Assembly: GCF_014712675.1 (NCBI RefSeq)
Contig: NZ_JACXSI010000003.1
Span: 32,464 to 96,463, forward strand
DNA length: 64,000 nt
Direction of reading: 5' to 3'
Source: Peribacillus faecalis
GTDB lineage: Bacteria; Bacillota; Bacilli; Bacillales; DSM-1321
Below the pieces are notes generated by a model. It did no database searches, was not told the DNA's origin, and worked only from the letters and a program-made list of their open reading frames with translations. Shown one piece after another: positions 17,401 through 26,060 of the stretch; the stretch's first letter is position 1; every line of letters starts with the position of its first letter. The translations under genes were made by a program, and so were the position numbers.

Positions 17401-19452
17401 CCGTTTCTTCAATTCTATCTCATTTCCCTTAGAATAATCCTCCAAACGATAAGACTTAATTGTCTTATTAGAAATCGTATAAATCTCATCATCAATATAA
17501 ATCATTCGGCGGATACTATTCTCCCAATCGATTTCCTCTTCTTTGTCGCCGTCGTTTTTGATGGTCGCCTTCAGCTTAATTCCGTTCTCTGGCGTGATTT
17601 CGTAAATGAGCGCGCCATTCATGATAAATTTGTGATGAAACGGTTCAGAGGATTCATAAACAGAAATCGGAAATCCGTACAGATGCTTGTCCTTTTGCTG
17701 AAAAAGCGCCTTATGATCATGAATAAGATCCGAACTTGTTCCAGCTCCTCCGATTATGACTGAGTCTTTTTCCTTCGGATGATGAAAATCACTAATATCA
17801 AACAAGGAAATCTTCATTCCTTTATTTTCGACAAAGGATTCTCCATTCCCCCGATCAATTAGCTTCGTATCAAAGCCGAAGCCGATTAAATGATTTTCAT
17901 CATGAAAGTGAAGGTAGTTACTGTAGCCCGGTACTTTCAGCTCGCCGAGTACAGCCGGTTTGGCAGGGTCGCTCGTATCTATCACAAATAGCGGGTCAAC
18001 CTCTTTAAAGGTGACAATATACGCCTTGTCTCCCATATAGCGCACGGAATAAATACGCTCATCTTTAGCCAATCCGTTCAACTCGCCGATTATCTGCATA
18101 TTTTCGTCCAGAACGGATAAAGAATTCGTTAATTGTTTTTCCTGAATTGTGGTTGCAATTCGGAAGTTACCCTCATGCTCATCCATCGCAAACTGATTGA
18201 TGATACTCCCTTTCACCTCTCCCAAACTATGATATGTCATGTTCAAGCCGTCGATTGCATATTTGTAAACTTGCGTGGACGCTCTTTCATTTTCAAGATC
18301 ATAATAATTGGCTGCTAAGTATAGGTTTTCATAGGACATATAAACATTTTCTCCGCTGCCTAAAATTGTTTCTATATTATATTCAATTTGTTCTGTGCCT
18401 AAATCAATTGCCAGCAAGTGCATATAATTTCTATCTTTCGATTTCGGCACGTATTGAATTTTGTCCAGTTTCTGCTTGTGAGTACCGCTTTCGCTATCAA
18501 AGTAGCGCGGAACAAACGCTGCGTCGTCTTTTGCTTCTCTTAAAATCCATACATCAGGATATTGGCTGGCAATAACATACATATGCGAATTGTAAAGTCT
18601 TGACGTGCGATAGTCTCCTTCAACGCCAATCTCCTTTAGCTGTACCGGCTCTTCTTTATTCGTTACATCAAAAATTTTGATTGTCATGTAGCTGTTTGGC
18701 ATGACACTTTTATCCTCAGAAAAAATCGAGTGCGCATATTTTTGCGAGATTACGGTGAGCCTATCATCTTGCAGGAATATCGCCTGAGGATTGTCTTCCT
18801 CATCAAACGGTATGGTTGCTGCATGCTCCATACTTTTTGCATCTGTTATAAAAACATTCTCATGATTACTGGAATAAATATATTGTCCATCTGTCTTCAC
18901 AATATCTCCCTCATCAATACCTTCTACCTGTACATTTGTTTCAGAATAATCATTGCTGGTGTCTGAAGATTCCATCTTGGCATCTTCTTTCATCATGACA
19001 TATTTTTCTTCCTCTAGATCCGCTAGCAAAATCGCACGAAGCTCTTCCTCTGACTCAATAACAGGTAATGCCGTATATACTCTGAAGGAAAATAGTTTTT
19101 CTCCTGAAAGAGGCAAACCAAAGCGTGACATAATACGATTAGACAATTCCAATACATACTTCCCTTCCTGCAAATAATAATTTTCTTTTGGTTTAATGAC
19201 CAGTGTTCTAGCATCGTCGTTGATTGAATAGGTGACAGGAATTACATTGCCCGCTTGATCTTTCACTGAAATATGTTTCTCACTAATGGATGACTTGTAG
19301 ATTGGATTTGAAAAAGAAACGGTAATCGCTTGATTCGCCATCATTTTTGAAAAAGCCGACACATTATTAACGGAAGTTGTACCATACGAATAAATTAACA
19401 CGCCGATTACTGCTAATGCCCCTATTCCAGCAACTGCCCACCATTTTTTCAT
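17398..19452 (-). CDS. Membrane-anchored/secreted beta-propeller protein
   Basis: A 684-residue extracytoplasmic protein. An N-terminal signal or anchor helix (WWAVAGIGALAVIGVLIY) is followed by an Ig-like (Big_5/SbsA-type) domain around residues 35-115 (ITVSFSNPIYKSSI). A C-terminal beta-propeller domain (family PF09826) starts near VQVEGIDEGDIVKTDGQYIY. The propeller signature repeats as VFITDAKSM, IYSVRYMGDKAYIVTF and MIYIDDEIYTIS. Function is unknown in the family. A GGAGG eight bases before the ATG at 19452 sets the start. It is convergent with no other gene and has its own terminator. Confidence 0.8.
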   Translation of the reverse strand: MKKWWAVAGIGALAVIGVLIYSYGTTSVNNVSAFSKMMANQAITVSFSNPIYKSSISEKHISVKDQAGNVIPVTYSINDDARTLVIKPKENYYLQEGKYVLELSNRIMSRFGLPLSGEKLFSFRVYTALPVIESEEELRAILLADLEEEKYVMMKEDAKMESSDTSNDYSETNVQVEGIDEGDIVKTDGQYIYSSNHENVFITDAKSMEHAATIPFDEEDNPQAIFLQDDRLTVISQKYAHSIFSEDKSVMPNSYMTIKIFDVTNKEEPVQLKEIGVEGDYRTSRLYNSHMYVIASQYPDVWILREAKDDAAFVPRYFDSESGTHKQKLDKIQYVPKSKDRNYMHLLAIDLGTEQIEYNIETILGSGENVYMSYENLYLAANYYDLENERASTQVYKYAIDGLNMTYHSLGEVKGSIINQFAMDEHEGNFRIATTIQEKQLTNSLSVLDENMQIIGELNGLAKDERIYSVRYMGDKAYIVTFKEVDPLFVIDTSDPAKPAVLGELKVPGYSNYLHFHDENHLIGFGFDTKLIDRGNGESFVENKGMKISLFDISDFHHPKEKDSVIIGGAGTSSDLIHDHKALFQQKDKHLYGFPISVYESSEPFHHKFIMNGALIYEITPENGIKLKATIKNDGDKEEEIDWENSIRRMIYIDDEIYTISNKTIKSYRLEDYSKGNEIELKKR

Positions 19453-19577
19453 AACACACTCCTCCAACCATATTTAACCATTAGACGTTGAAACCGTTCG
19501 AAAAGTTGCAGATTCTTCGAAGTTAGGTAAGTGCGTATGCTACAATGAGGGAAACAAAGCGAAAGTAGGGGAACTGC

Positions 19578-20195
19578 GTGAAAATCATCGTCTTTGGCGC
19601 AAACGGAAAAACAGGGAGAATTGTCATCGAGAAAGCATTGCAAGCAGGTCATGAAGTATCAGCATTTGTGAGGGATCAATCGAAGCTGCAAATTGAGCAG
19701 CCCGGCTTAACAATCATTGAAGGTCAAGCTACTGTACTTGCCGATGTTGAACAAGCTGTTGCCGGTCATGAACTTGTCATTTCATGTTTAGGATCTGATA
19801 AAGGAATGGGCAAATCCACAATCTTGCACGAAATGACAAAAAACATCGTAGCTGCTATGAAGAAGCAAGATGTTAACCGTATCATTTATATGGCATCAGC
19901 AGGTGTTGACAAGGAAATCCCAGGCCTGACTGGTAAAATGGTTATGAAGATGCTAGCCAATCCACTGGCAGACCACCGTAATGCAATCGCAGAAATTAAA
20001 GCAGGTGGACTGACATACACAATCGCCCGTCCAATGGGTCTGACTGACAAACCGGAAACGGGTCAATACCGCGAAGCTATGACTGGTATTCCAGACAAAG
20101 GCCGCAGCATTTCTAGAGCGGATGTTGCTGATTTTATTGTTAAAACGATTGGGAATTCGCAGTATGAGAATAAATCTGTGGCTTTGAGTGATTAA
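19578..20195 (+). CDS. NAD(P)H-binding SDR-type protein (YwnB/NmrA-like)
   Basis: A 205-residue Rossmann protein with the nucleotide motif IIVFGANGKTGRIVIEKAL, then VISCLGSD and IIYMASAGV. It belongs to the atypical SDR NAD(P)-binding_10 group that includes YwnB and flavin-reductase-like proteins. The substrate is unknown. It starts at a GTG preceded by AGGGGAA and is divergent from the beta-propeller gene, with about 125 bases between the two starts. A strong terminator follows the stop. Confidence 0.85.
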   Translation: MKIIVFGANGKTGRIVIEKALQAGHEVSAFVRDQSKLQIEQPGLTIIEGQATVLADVEQAVAGHELVISCLGSDKGMGKSTILHEMTKNIVAAMKKQDVNRIIYMASAGVDKEIPGLTGKMVMKMLANPLADHRNAIAEIKAGGLTYTIARPMGLTDKPETGQYREAMTGIPDKGRSISRADVADFIVKTIGNSQYENKSVALSD

Positions 20196-20219
20196 GAGAG
20201 GGGATTCCTCTCTTTTTTT
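20195..20219 (+). terminator. Terminator after the SDR gene
   Basis: AGAGAGG/CCTCTCT stem with a four-base loop and a T tract on the plus strand. Confidence 0.88.
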
Positions 20220-20261
20220 ATGAGCTGAGAATGCTGTTTAAGGCGGTCAGCATACTCGAGG

Positions 20262-20411
20262 AAAATTTAAGAGCGGTGGCGAATAATTTGAGAGTCGTCG
20301 TCCGACATTTGAGAGCGGTGACGCGTTATTTGAGAGCCGTCATTCGACATTTGAGAGCGGTGGAGCATTATTTGAGAGCCGTCGTGCGACATGTAAGAGC
20401 GGTGATCAAAT
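20262..20411. repeat. Intergenic 21-bp tandem array (array 1)
   Basis: Seven degenerate units of ATTTGAGAG plus 12 variable bases. The GAG core recurs at 20271, 20292, 20313, 20334, 20355, 20376 and 20397, an exact 21-base period. Units alternate GAGCGGTG and GAGYCGTC, so the higher-order period is 42. An open frame through it translates to repeated LRAVxRH with no ribosome site, so it is not considered a gene. Confidence 0.85.
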
Positions 20412-20521
20412 GCACATCATAGGCGGTAAAATTTCCGAAGTGAAGTCCTGCTAATAAAAAGTTAATTTTTCGAGTTCACATTAGAGCTTTGAATAGGCGC
20501 CCCTACGTTCAATAAATAGAT

Positions 20522-20547
20522 AAGTCGGCACCATCACTAGCACCGAC
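20522..20547 (-). terminator. Possible weak terminator of ktrB
   Basis: GTCGGTGC and GTGCCGAC flank a short loop just after the ktrB stop. There is no clear T run, so the call is weak. Confidence 0.3.
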
Positions 20548-20548
20548 C

Positions 20549-21895
20549 TCACCCAATAATAACCCGCTCCTTCGGATAACGATAATGTTCCTTCTCCTTC
20601 TCTCCGCCAAGAAAGATGAACGACAAAATACCGACCCGACCGATAAACATTAAAACAATCACCGTTATTTTGCCAAACATAGACAAGCTGGCTGTAATTC
20701 CGAGTGATAATCCCGTTGTTCCGAACGCTGAACATACTTCAAAGACAATTTCCATAATCGAAAATGGCTCGGTAATGCTGAGTGAAAAAATCCCCAATCC
20801 GCAAACAATCGTCGCAATCATCGTCACTACGACCGACTTCTTCACGTCATCTTCATGAATCTCACGGTTGAACACTTTAATCGTCTGGCTACCTCGTGCG
20901 TAGTTATATAGAAATAACAAGTTAATCGCAAAGGTCGTTGTCCGTATGCCGCCTCCGACCGAGCTGGGCGAAGCGCCGATAAACATGAGCAAGCCTATGA
21001 AAAGTAATGTCGGATTCGTAAATTGGCTGACATCCATCGTAGCAAGACCGGCGTTTCTCGTCGTCACCGATTGAAACAGAGCGTAGAAGAAACTGTCTGT
21101 CCAGCTTTTACCGTTAAAAAAATGATTAAACTCAAGCAATAAAATCAGCAGTGTCCCAATCACAACTAAAGCAAAGAACGTAGCAGTCGTCAGCTTTGTA
21201 TACAGCGAAAAATGAAAAACAGGATCTGATGGCTTTTGTGTTAAAAATGCCTTTACTTCAATCAATACCGCATATCCGATTGATCCGAAAATAATTAATA
21301 GTATGTTGATAAATTGAATGAAATAATCCCCGGCAAATGGAATCAATGAATTGCCGACAATATCGAACCCGGCATTCGTCGTTGCACTTACCGACATATA
21401 AAGAGCCTGTATGAATGCCTCCGAAACAGACGGATAATAGTGAAATAAGTACAACCATAGTACGAGTGCACCAATCCCTTCAACAATGAGGAATAAAATC
21501 AAAATCTCTCTAATCATTTTCACCAAACCGGAGAAAAATAGCTGGTTTTGATCTGCCATAATCAGTTTGCGTTCTTTAAAGCCGATTCTCTTTCGGAAAA
21601 TCAACCAAATAAAAGTGCTCAGCGTCATTACACCAATTCCGCCGAACTGCATAACAAACAGCATAATGAAATAACCGGTCGTACTGAATGTTTCCGTAAT
21701 ATTCACGACTGAAAGCCCCGTTACACTAACAGCGCTGACCGCCAAAAACAAAGCATCAATGAACGGCAAATGCACCCCATCCTGCAAAGCAATCGGCAAA
21801 CTGAAAAGGAGGGTTGCAATCATTACCGCCAGAAAATAGTAGGCCACAATTATTTGCGCCGGTGTCATTTGATCAATTATGCGTCTAATTTTCAT
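20549..21895 (-). CDS. ktrB: Potassium uptake channel subunit KtrB (TrkH/KtrB family)
   Basis: Membrane-embedded K+ translocating subunit of a Ktr system. The 448-residue protein has the four-fold M1-P-M2 organisation. Its selectivity-filter strands are readable as SVTGLS (about residue 57), TTNAGFD, TTRNAGLA and FGTTGLSLG. The cytosolic gating partner (KtrA or KtrC, an RCK protein) is not encoded nearby, as in B. subtilis where KtrD stands apart from KtrC. AAAGGA precedes the ATG. KtrB versus KtrD cannot be separated by eye. Confidence 0.9.
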   Translation of the reverse strand: MKIRRIIDQMTPAQIIVAYYFLAVMIATLLFSLPIALQDGVHLPFIDALFLAVSAVSVTGLSVVNITETFSTTGYFIMLFVMQFGGIGVMTLSTFIWLIFRKRIGFKERKLIMADQNQLFFSGLVKMIREILILFLIVEGIGALVLWLYLFHYYPSVSEAFIQALYMSVSATTNAGFDIVGNSLIPFAGDYFIQFINILLIIFGSIGYAVLIEVKAFLTQKPSDPVFHFSLYTKLTTATFFALVVIGTLLILLLEFNHFFNGKSWTDSFFYALFQSVTTRNAGLATMDVSQFTNPTLLFIGLLMFIGASPSSVGGGIRTTTFAINLLFLYNYARGSQTIKVFNREIHEDDVKKSVVVTMIATIVCGLGIFSLSITEPFSIMEIVFEVCSAFGTTGLSLGITASLSMFGKITVIVLMFIGRVGILSFIFLGGEKEKEHYRYPKERVIIG

Positions 21896-22093
21896 GATGT
21901 AATCCTTTAATATGTATTTTCCAAAAAAATCCTTGCTATTTGTTAAAACAAACTGCTATATATTGCCTTAGTGTTGCTGAAATAGTATCAATTCATTCAT
22001 ATTACCTGCTTAATCTTGGCCCATTGCTAATCATATTAATGTATGGCATTACATTGCAGACTACATTATATTGTTAAAGAACTTGAGAGAGAC

Positions 22094-22127
22094 TAAAAAA
22101 TGACACCCGCTAAATCAGCGAGTGCCA
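22094..22127 (-). terminator. Terminator of the sortase operon
   Basis: GGCACTCGCT/AGCGGGTGTC stem with G-U pairs followed by ATTTTTT on the minus strand. The remaining intergenic sequence from 21,896 to 22,196 is AT-rich with nothing else recognised. Confidence 0.8.
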
Positions 22128-22196
22128 TTTTAATAAGCATGTTATATTAATATGTAATTTCCTTTACAAAAGGACGTGTGCGGTTGCTAATTATTT

Positions 22197-22763
22197 TTAA
22201 TCAGCGCTCAAAAGGCCTTTTACAGCAATGCGCTTCTTTCCATCTTCTGTGCATGTTATTAAAGTAATTTCAATTTGATCAGAATCCGCCAAGACATCCA
22301 CATCAGTTTTTTCAATCGTTTTTTTACTGGCAACTGTATACTCGAAAATTTCTTCGGAAGTCTTCAAATAGATGACGTCTCCTATTTTGATTTCCGGTAA
22401 ACGATTAAAATGCCTGCCCTTAACTATACTGCGATGTCCGGCAACCGTATAGTTCCCTTGCCCCGGCTCCTGATTATCTTTAATTTGCGCTAGCGCCACA
22501 CTTAAATTTTCTTTCGTAGCTTTTGATAAAACTAGTTCTTCAAGCTGTATAGCCGGAATAGAAAGTATAATCCCTTTAGCGAGCTCTTCAGCATCAATTG
22601 ATAAATGCTCTTCATCAATTGCATCCCATTCCCCTTTATCCACTAGTTGCAACGCTTCTTCTATATATCGAATATCTGCAGCTTGTTTCTGGAGATAAAA
22701 CAACGGAAAACAAATGAATAATGCTCCTAAAAACAACAACACCCTTCCAACTGTACTTCTCAT
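22197..22763 (-). CDS. Sortase (class D-like)
   Basis: Membrane-anchored cysteine transpeptidase that cleaves LPxTG-type signals and attaches surface proteins to the wall. The 188-residue protein has an N-terminal signal-anchor helix (VLLFLGALFICFPLFYLQ), catalytic His110 in TVAGHRS, Cys171 in TLITCTED and Arg178 in KKRIAVKG. It starts 10 bases after the stop of the LPQTG protein gene, with AAAGGG as ribosome site. The pair therefore forms an operon and the sortase is probably dedicated to that substrate. Class D is inferred from size and the TLITC motif. Confidence 0.92.
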   Translation of the reverse strand: MRSTVGRVLLFLGALFICFPLFYLQKQAADIRYIEEALQLVDKGEWDAIDEEHLSIDAEELAKGIILSIPAIQLEELVLSKATKENLSVALAQIKDNQEPGQGNYTVAGHRSIVKGRHFNRLPEIKIGDVIYLKTSEEIFEYTVASKKTIEKTDVDVLADSDQIEITLITCTEDGKKRIAVKGLLSAD

Positions 22764-22773
22764 ACTAGCCCTT

Positions 22774-25700
22774 TTAGTTCATTCTTTTTGATTTCGTGCT
22801 GAAAATAACAGCAGATGCCAATAAGAAAAATATTCCCGCAGCCATCATAAAGCGAAGCCATTCTTCACCTGTTTGCGGTAACATAGCAGAATCAATATCA
22901 GAGCTATTTAATTGATTATCGTTAGGCGGCACTGGGCCTTCTCCTTCTGTTTCATCATCTGCCGGCGGCACTGGTTCCTCTCCACCTGTTTCATCATCTG
23001 CCGGTGGGACTGGGCCCTCTCCTTCTGTTTCATCATCTGCCGGCGGCACTGGACCCTCTCCTTCTGTTTCATCATCTGCCGGTGGGATTGGTACCTCTCC
23101 GTCTGTTTCATCATCTGCCGGCGGCACTGATCCTTCTCCTTCCGTCTCATCATCTGCCGGTGGGATTGGTACATCTCCGTCTGTTTCATCATCTGCCGGC
23201 GGCACTGATCCTTCTCCTTCTGTCTCATCATCTGCCGGTGGCACTGGGCCCTCTCCTTCTGTTTCATCATCTGCCGGCGGCACTGATCCTTCTCCTTCTG
23301 TTTCATCATCTGCCGGCGGCACTGGACCTTCTCCTTCTGTTTCATCATCTGCCGGCGGGATTGGTCCCTCTCCTTCTGTTTCACCATCTGCCGGCGGCAC
23401 TGATCCTTCTCCTTCTGTTTCATCATCTGCCGGCGGCACTGATCCTTCTCCTTCTGTTTCATCATCTGCCGGTGGCACTGGGCCCTCCATTAATTTATTC
23501 ACGAACGTGAAACTGTACTCGCTTCGATCTTCGCCAATTGTAACCTTGGTCACTTCTTCAGACAGCACATAACCTTCCGGTGCTTTCGTTTCCTGCAGCT
23601 CATATGTGCCGTGAGGCAAGTCTTCGAAACTAGCTTTCCCTTCTTGATCGGTCGTGGCCTTTTCTATCACTTCGCCATCTTGCGTTAGTGTGAATTCCGC
23701 TCCTGACAACGGACTTTGGTCAGCTTCGTCCACTTTTAAAATCGAGATGCTTCCTTTTTTGATTTTTTCATTCGTGAAGGTAAAACTGTACTCACTCTTC
23801 TCTTCGCCAATCGTTACCTCTGTCGCCTCTTCTGACAGCACATAACCTTCCGGCGCTTTCGTTTCCTGCAGTTCATATGTACCGTATGGCAAGTCTGCGA
23901 AACTAGCTTTTCCTTCTTGATCGGTCGTGGCCTTTTCTATCACTTCGCTATCTTGCGTCAGTGTGAATTCCGCTCCCGACAACGGACTTTGGTCGGCTTC
24001 ATCCACTTTTAAAATTGAGATGCTTCCTTTTTTGATTTTTTCGTTCATGAAGGTGAAGCTGTACTCGCTCTTCTCTTCGCCAATCGTTACCTCTGTCACC
24101 TCTTCTGACAGAATATAACCTTCTGGTGCTTTCGTTTCCTGAAGCTCATATGTGCCGTACGCCAAGTCTGTAAAACTCGCTTTTCCTTCTCGATCGGTCG
24201 TAGCCTTTCCTATCACTTCACCATTTTGGCTAAGCGTGAATTCTGCTCCTGACAACGGACTTTGGTCGGCTTCATCCACTTTTAAAATTGAGATGCTTCC
24301 TTTTTTGATTTTTTCGTTCATGAAGGTGAAGCTGTACTCGCTCTTCTCTTCGCCAATCGTTACCTCTGTCACCTCTTCTGACAGCACATAACCTTCTGGT
24401 GCTTTCGTTTCCTGAAGCTCATATGTGCCGTACGCCAAGTCTGTAAAACTCGCTTTTCCTTCTCGATCGGTCGTGGCCTTTTCTATCACTTCGCTATCTT
24501 GCATCAGTGTGAATTCCGCTCCTGACAACGGACTTTGGTCGGCTTCATCCACTTTTAAAATCGAGATGCTTCCTTTTTTCTCTGCGATCTTTTCGTTCGT
24601 GAAAGTGAATCTGTACTCGCGCTCCTCTTTGTCAATTGTTACCTCTAACACTTCTTCAGATAGTATATAACCTTCTGGCGCTTTCGTTTCCTGCAGCTCA
24701 TATGTGCCGTGGGGCAACTCTGTGAAACGCGCTTTTCCTTCTTGATCTGTCGTAGCCTTTCCTACCACTTCACCATTTTGGCTGAGCGTGAATTCCGCTC
24801 CTGACAATAGACTTTGGTCCTTCGCATCTATTTTAGTTAAAACAATTCTACCTAAATCAGAATTATTGAGTTCTGTTGGAATAATGTAGCCTTTAAATGG
24901 ATAGTGATGTGATTCATATCCTCCAGCTGTTTCATTATAAAAGTTTTGAAAAACAACCGTCCCGTTGAAATTACCTGAACCACTTGGAGTGAATGTGCAA
25001 TCTGGTGCCAACACTGAACCATAAATAGCCATGCCACTCAAATCCAAAGTTTCTAATTCGGGAAAATTCCACATCCATTTTTCTGCATTACTACCAGTCG
25101 CTGCAGAATCCTTATAGAAAATTTGTAAATTCCCCATAGACAATGACGTACCAAATACATTTACTAGTACAGTTGCTGATTCAGGGACATTAAATTTTAT
25201 ACCATGAATTTTACCTTTGGCTAACTGATCTGTTGTAACTGAAAATACATTTAGTGATTCATTAGTTCCGGTAAATATTAACGTTCCATATACATTCTCT
25301 ACCGTACCGTTGGGAGTTAACTTTGACCAAGCAGTAGATGAAGACTTTAGACTAAGATAAGCAGCGTCAAAGTCAATTACATCTGAAACAATCGGGTTAT
25401 CTTCTCTATTATTATTTGTCATCGTATAATTAATGATAGTCCCTTGAGTACCGATAGCAGTATTGCCATTAAAGTTAGTACCACCAGTAATATTAATCTT
25501 CTTCCCTACAACTAAATCAAAGCGGTCTGTTGAACTAGAAAGCTTATCTCCAATTCCATATCCTATATATTTCGCTTCGTTTCCTACTGCAACCCTCCCT
25601 TCAGCATCGGAATAGCTTTGATAATGATTATTTAGCACGAAAACGTTATAATCGTTTGCGATTCCAAGATTAGAACCAATCCCTGCAGCTTCTGCCATTT

Positions 25701-25776
25701 GATTAGAAATCCCCGGAATCACGCAGTTTACTAAATTCATTAAAATAATTGCAAAAATCAAAAAATTATTCTTCAC
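22774..25776 (-). CDS. LPQTG cell-wall surface protein with choice-of-anchor A domain, five SpaA-type repeats and a PPADDET stalk
   Basis: About 1000 residues. A signal peptide is followed by a choice-of-anchor A domain (from about residue 35: NDYNVFVLNNH, GRVAVGN, YGSVLAPDCTFTPS). Next come five ~91-residue prealbumin-like SpaA/Cna-B domains (each with SGAEFTLxQ, GTYELQETKAPEGY and FTFxNEK), probably closed by Lys-Asn isopeptide bonds. Fourteen 13-residue repeats of PPADDETEGEG type form a stalk. The C-terminus is LPQTG (about 966) followed by a hydrophobic helix and KSKRMN. The start is a GTG at 25776 with AAGGAGA; a TTG six codons upstream lies before that ribosome site. It is a likely adhesin or matrix protein, and the sortase follows directly. 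Confidence 0.92.
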   Translation of the reverse strand: MKNNFLIFAIILMNLVNCVIPGISNQMAEAAGIGSNLGIANDYNVFVLNNHYQSYSDAEGRVAVGNEAKYIGYGIGDKLSSSTDRFDLVVGKKINITGGTNFNGNTAIGTQGTIINYTMTNNNREDNPIVSDVIDFDAAYLSLKSSSTAWSKLTPNGTVENVYGTLIFTGTNESLNVFSVTTDQLAKGKIHGIKFNVPESATVLVNVFGTSLSMGNLQIFYKDSAATGSNAEKWMWNFPELETLDLSGMAIYGSVLAPDCTFTPSGSGNFNGTVVFQNFYNETAGGYESHHYPFKGYIIPTELNNSDLGRIVLTKIDAKDQSLLSGAEFTLSQNGEVVGKATTDQEGKARFTELPHGTYELQETKAPEGYILSEEVLEVTIDKEEREYRFTFTNEKIAEKKGSISILKVDEADQSPLSGAEFTLMQDSEVIEKATTDREGKASFTDLAYGTYELQETKAPEGYVLSEEVTEVTIGEEKSEYSFTFMNEKIKKGSISILKVDEADQSPLSGAEFTLSQNGEVIGKATTDREGKASFTDLAYGTYELQETKAPEGYILSEEVTEVTIGEEKSEYSFTFMNEKIKKGSISILKVDEADQSPLSGAEFTLTQDSEVIEKATTDQEGKASFADLPYGTYELQETKAPEGYVLSEEATEVTIGEEKSEYSFTFTNEKIKKGSISILKVDEADQSPLSGAEFTLTQDGEVIEKATTDQEGKASFEDLPHGTYELQETKAPEGYVLSEEVTKVTIGEDRSEYSFTFVNKLMEGPVPPADDETEGEGSVPPADDETEGEGSVPPADGETEGEGPIPPADDETEGEGPVPPADDETEGEGSVPPADDETEGEGPVPPADDETEGEGSVPPADDETDGDVPIPPADDETEGEGSVPPADDETDGEVPIPPADDETEGEGPVPPADDETEGEGPVPPADDETGGEEPVPPADDETEGEGPVPPNDNQLNSSDIDSAMLPQTGEEWLRFMMAAGIFFLLASAVIFSTKSKRMN
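22917..23492. repeat. 39-bp coding tandem repeats (acidic Pro stalk)
   Basis: Fourteen full 39-bp units and one partial unit encode PPADDET-(E/D)G-E-G-type 13-mers. Variants such as GPVPP, GSVPP and VPIPP alternate, showing expansion and shuffling by unequal recombination or slippage. Long open frames on the other strand and frames are shadows of this repeat. Confidence 0.92.
23490..24855. repeat. Five ~273-bp coding repeats (SpaA/Cna-B domains)
   Basis: Tandem near-identical segments, each encoding one prealbumin-like domain. The middle copies are most alike and the first (nearest the N-terminus) is the most divergent, which fits recent internal duplication. Confidence 0.88.
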
Positions 25777-25911
25777 TCTGTCTCTCCTTGTCAATAATAT
25801 ATCGATATAACTTTTATTTTTAAAAAAATTAAGTCTCCTACAAATATACGATTAAATCATTATTCTAAAATAATTTCCACTCTTTTTTAAAAAAAGATAA
25901 TATTTATTTAC

Positions 25912-25950
25912 AAAAAAATAAAAGCCGATAATCCAAAACGGGTTACCGGT
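25912..25950 (-). terminator. Hairpin with long T tract in the leader of the LPQTG gene
   Basis: An 11-bp imperfect stem (ACCGGTAACCC/GGATTATCGGC) followed by TTTTATTTTTTT on the minus strand. It lies 135 bases upstream of the LPQTG start and after the yhbH terminator, so it could be a second terminator or an attenuator. Confidence 0.6.
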
Positions 25951-26021
25951 AGAAGAATGTAAAAATATACAAATTTCAATTCTCTCAAAAACTTATCTGC
26001 TTTAAATCTTTTAAGCAAAAC

Positions 26022-26047
26022 AAAAAAACCAACCATAATGGTCGGTT
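26022..26047 (-). terminator. Terminator of yhbH
   Basis: ACCGACC/GGTTGGT stem followed by TTTTTT on the minus strand, directly after the yhbH stop. Confidence 0.85.
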
Positions 26048-26060
26048 CAACACAAAACTT

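Noticed and set aside
20231-20422. 63-codon ORF of repeated LRAV motifs
   Set aside because: Translation of 21-bp array 1; the period is a multiple of three so the frame stays open. No ribosome site.
22917-23492. CRISPR array
   Set aside because: 39-bp units are contiguous and in frame with the surface protein, with no spacers.
22908-23510. Long ORFs of Arg/Gln/Met or Leu/His/Pro repeats in both orientations
   Set aside because: Shadow frames of the 39-bp stalk repeats of the LPQTG protein; 39 is divisible by three, so every frame stays open.
23654-24670. Four similar 63-81-codon plus-strand ORFs
   Set aside because: Antisense shadows of the repeated SpaA domains.
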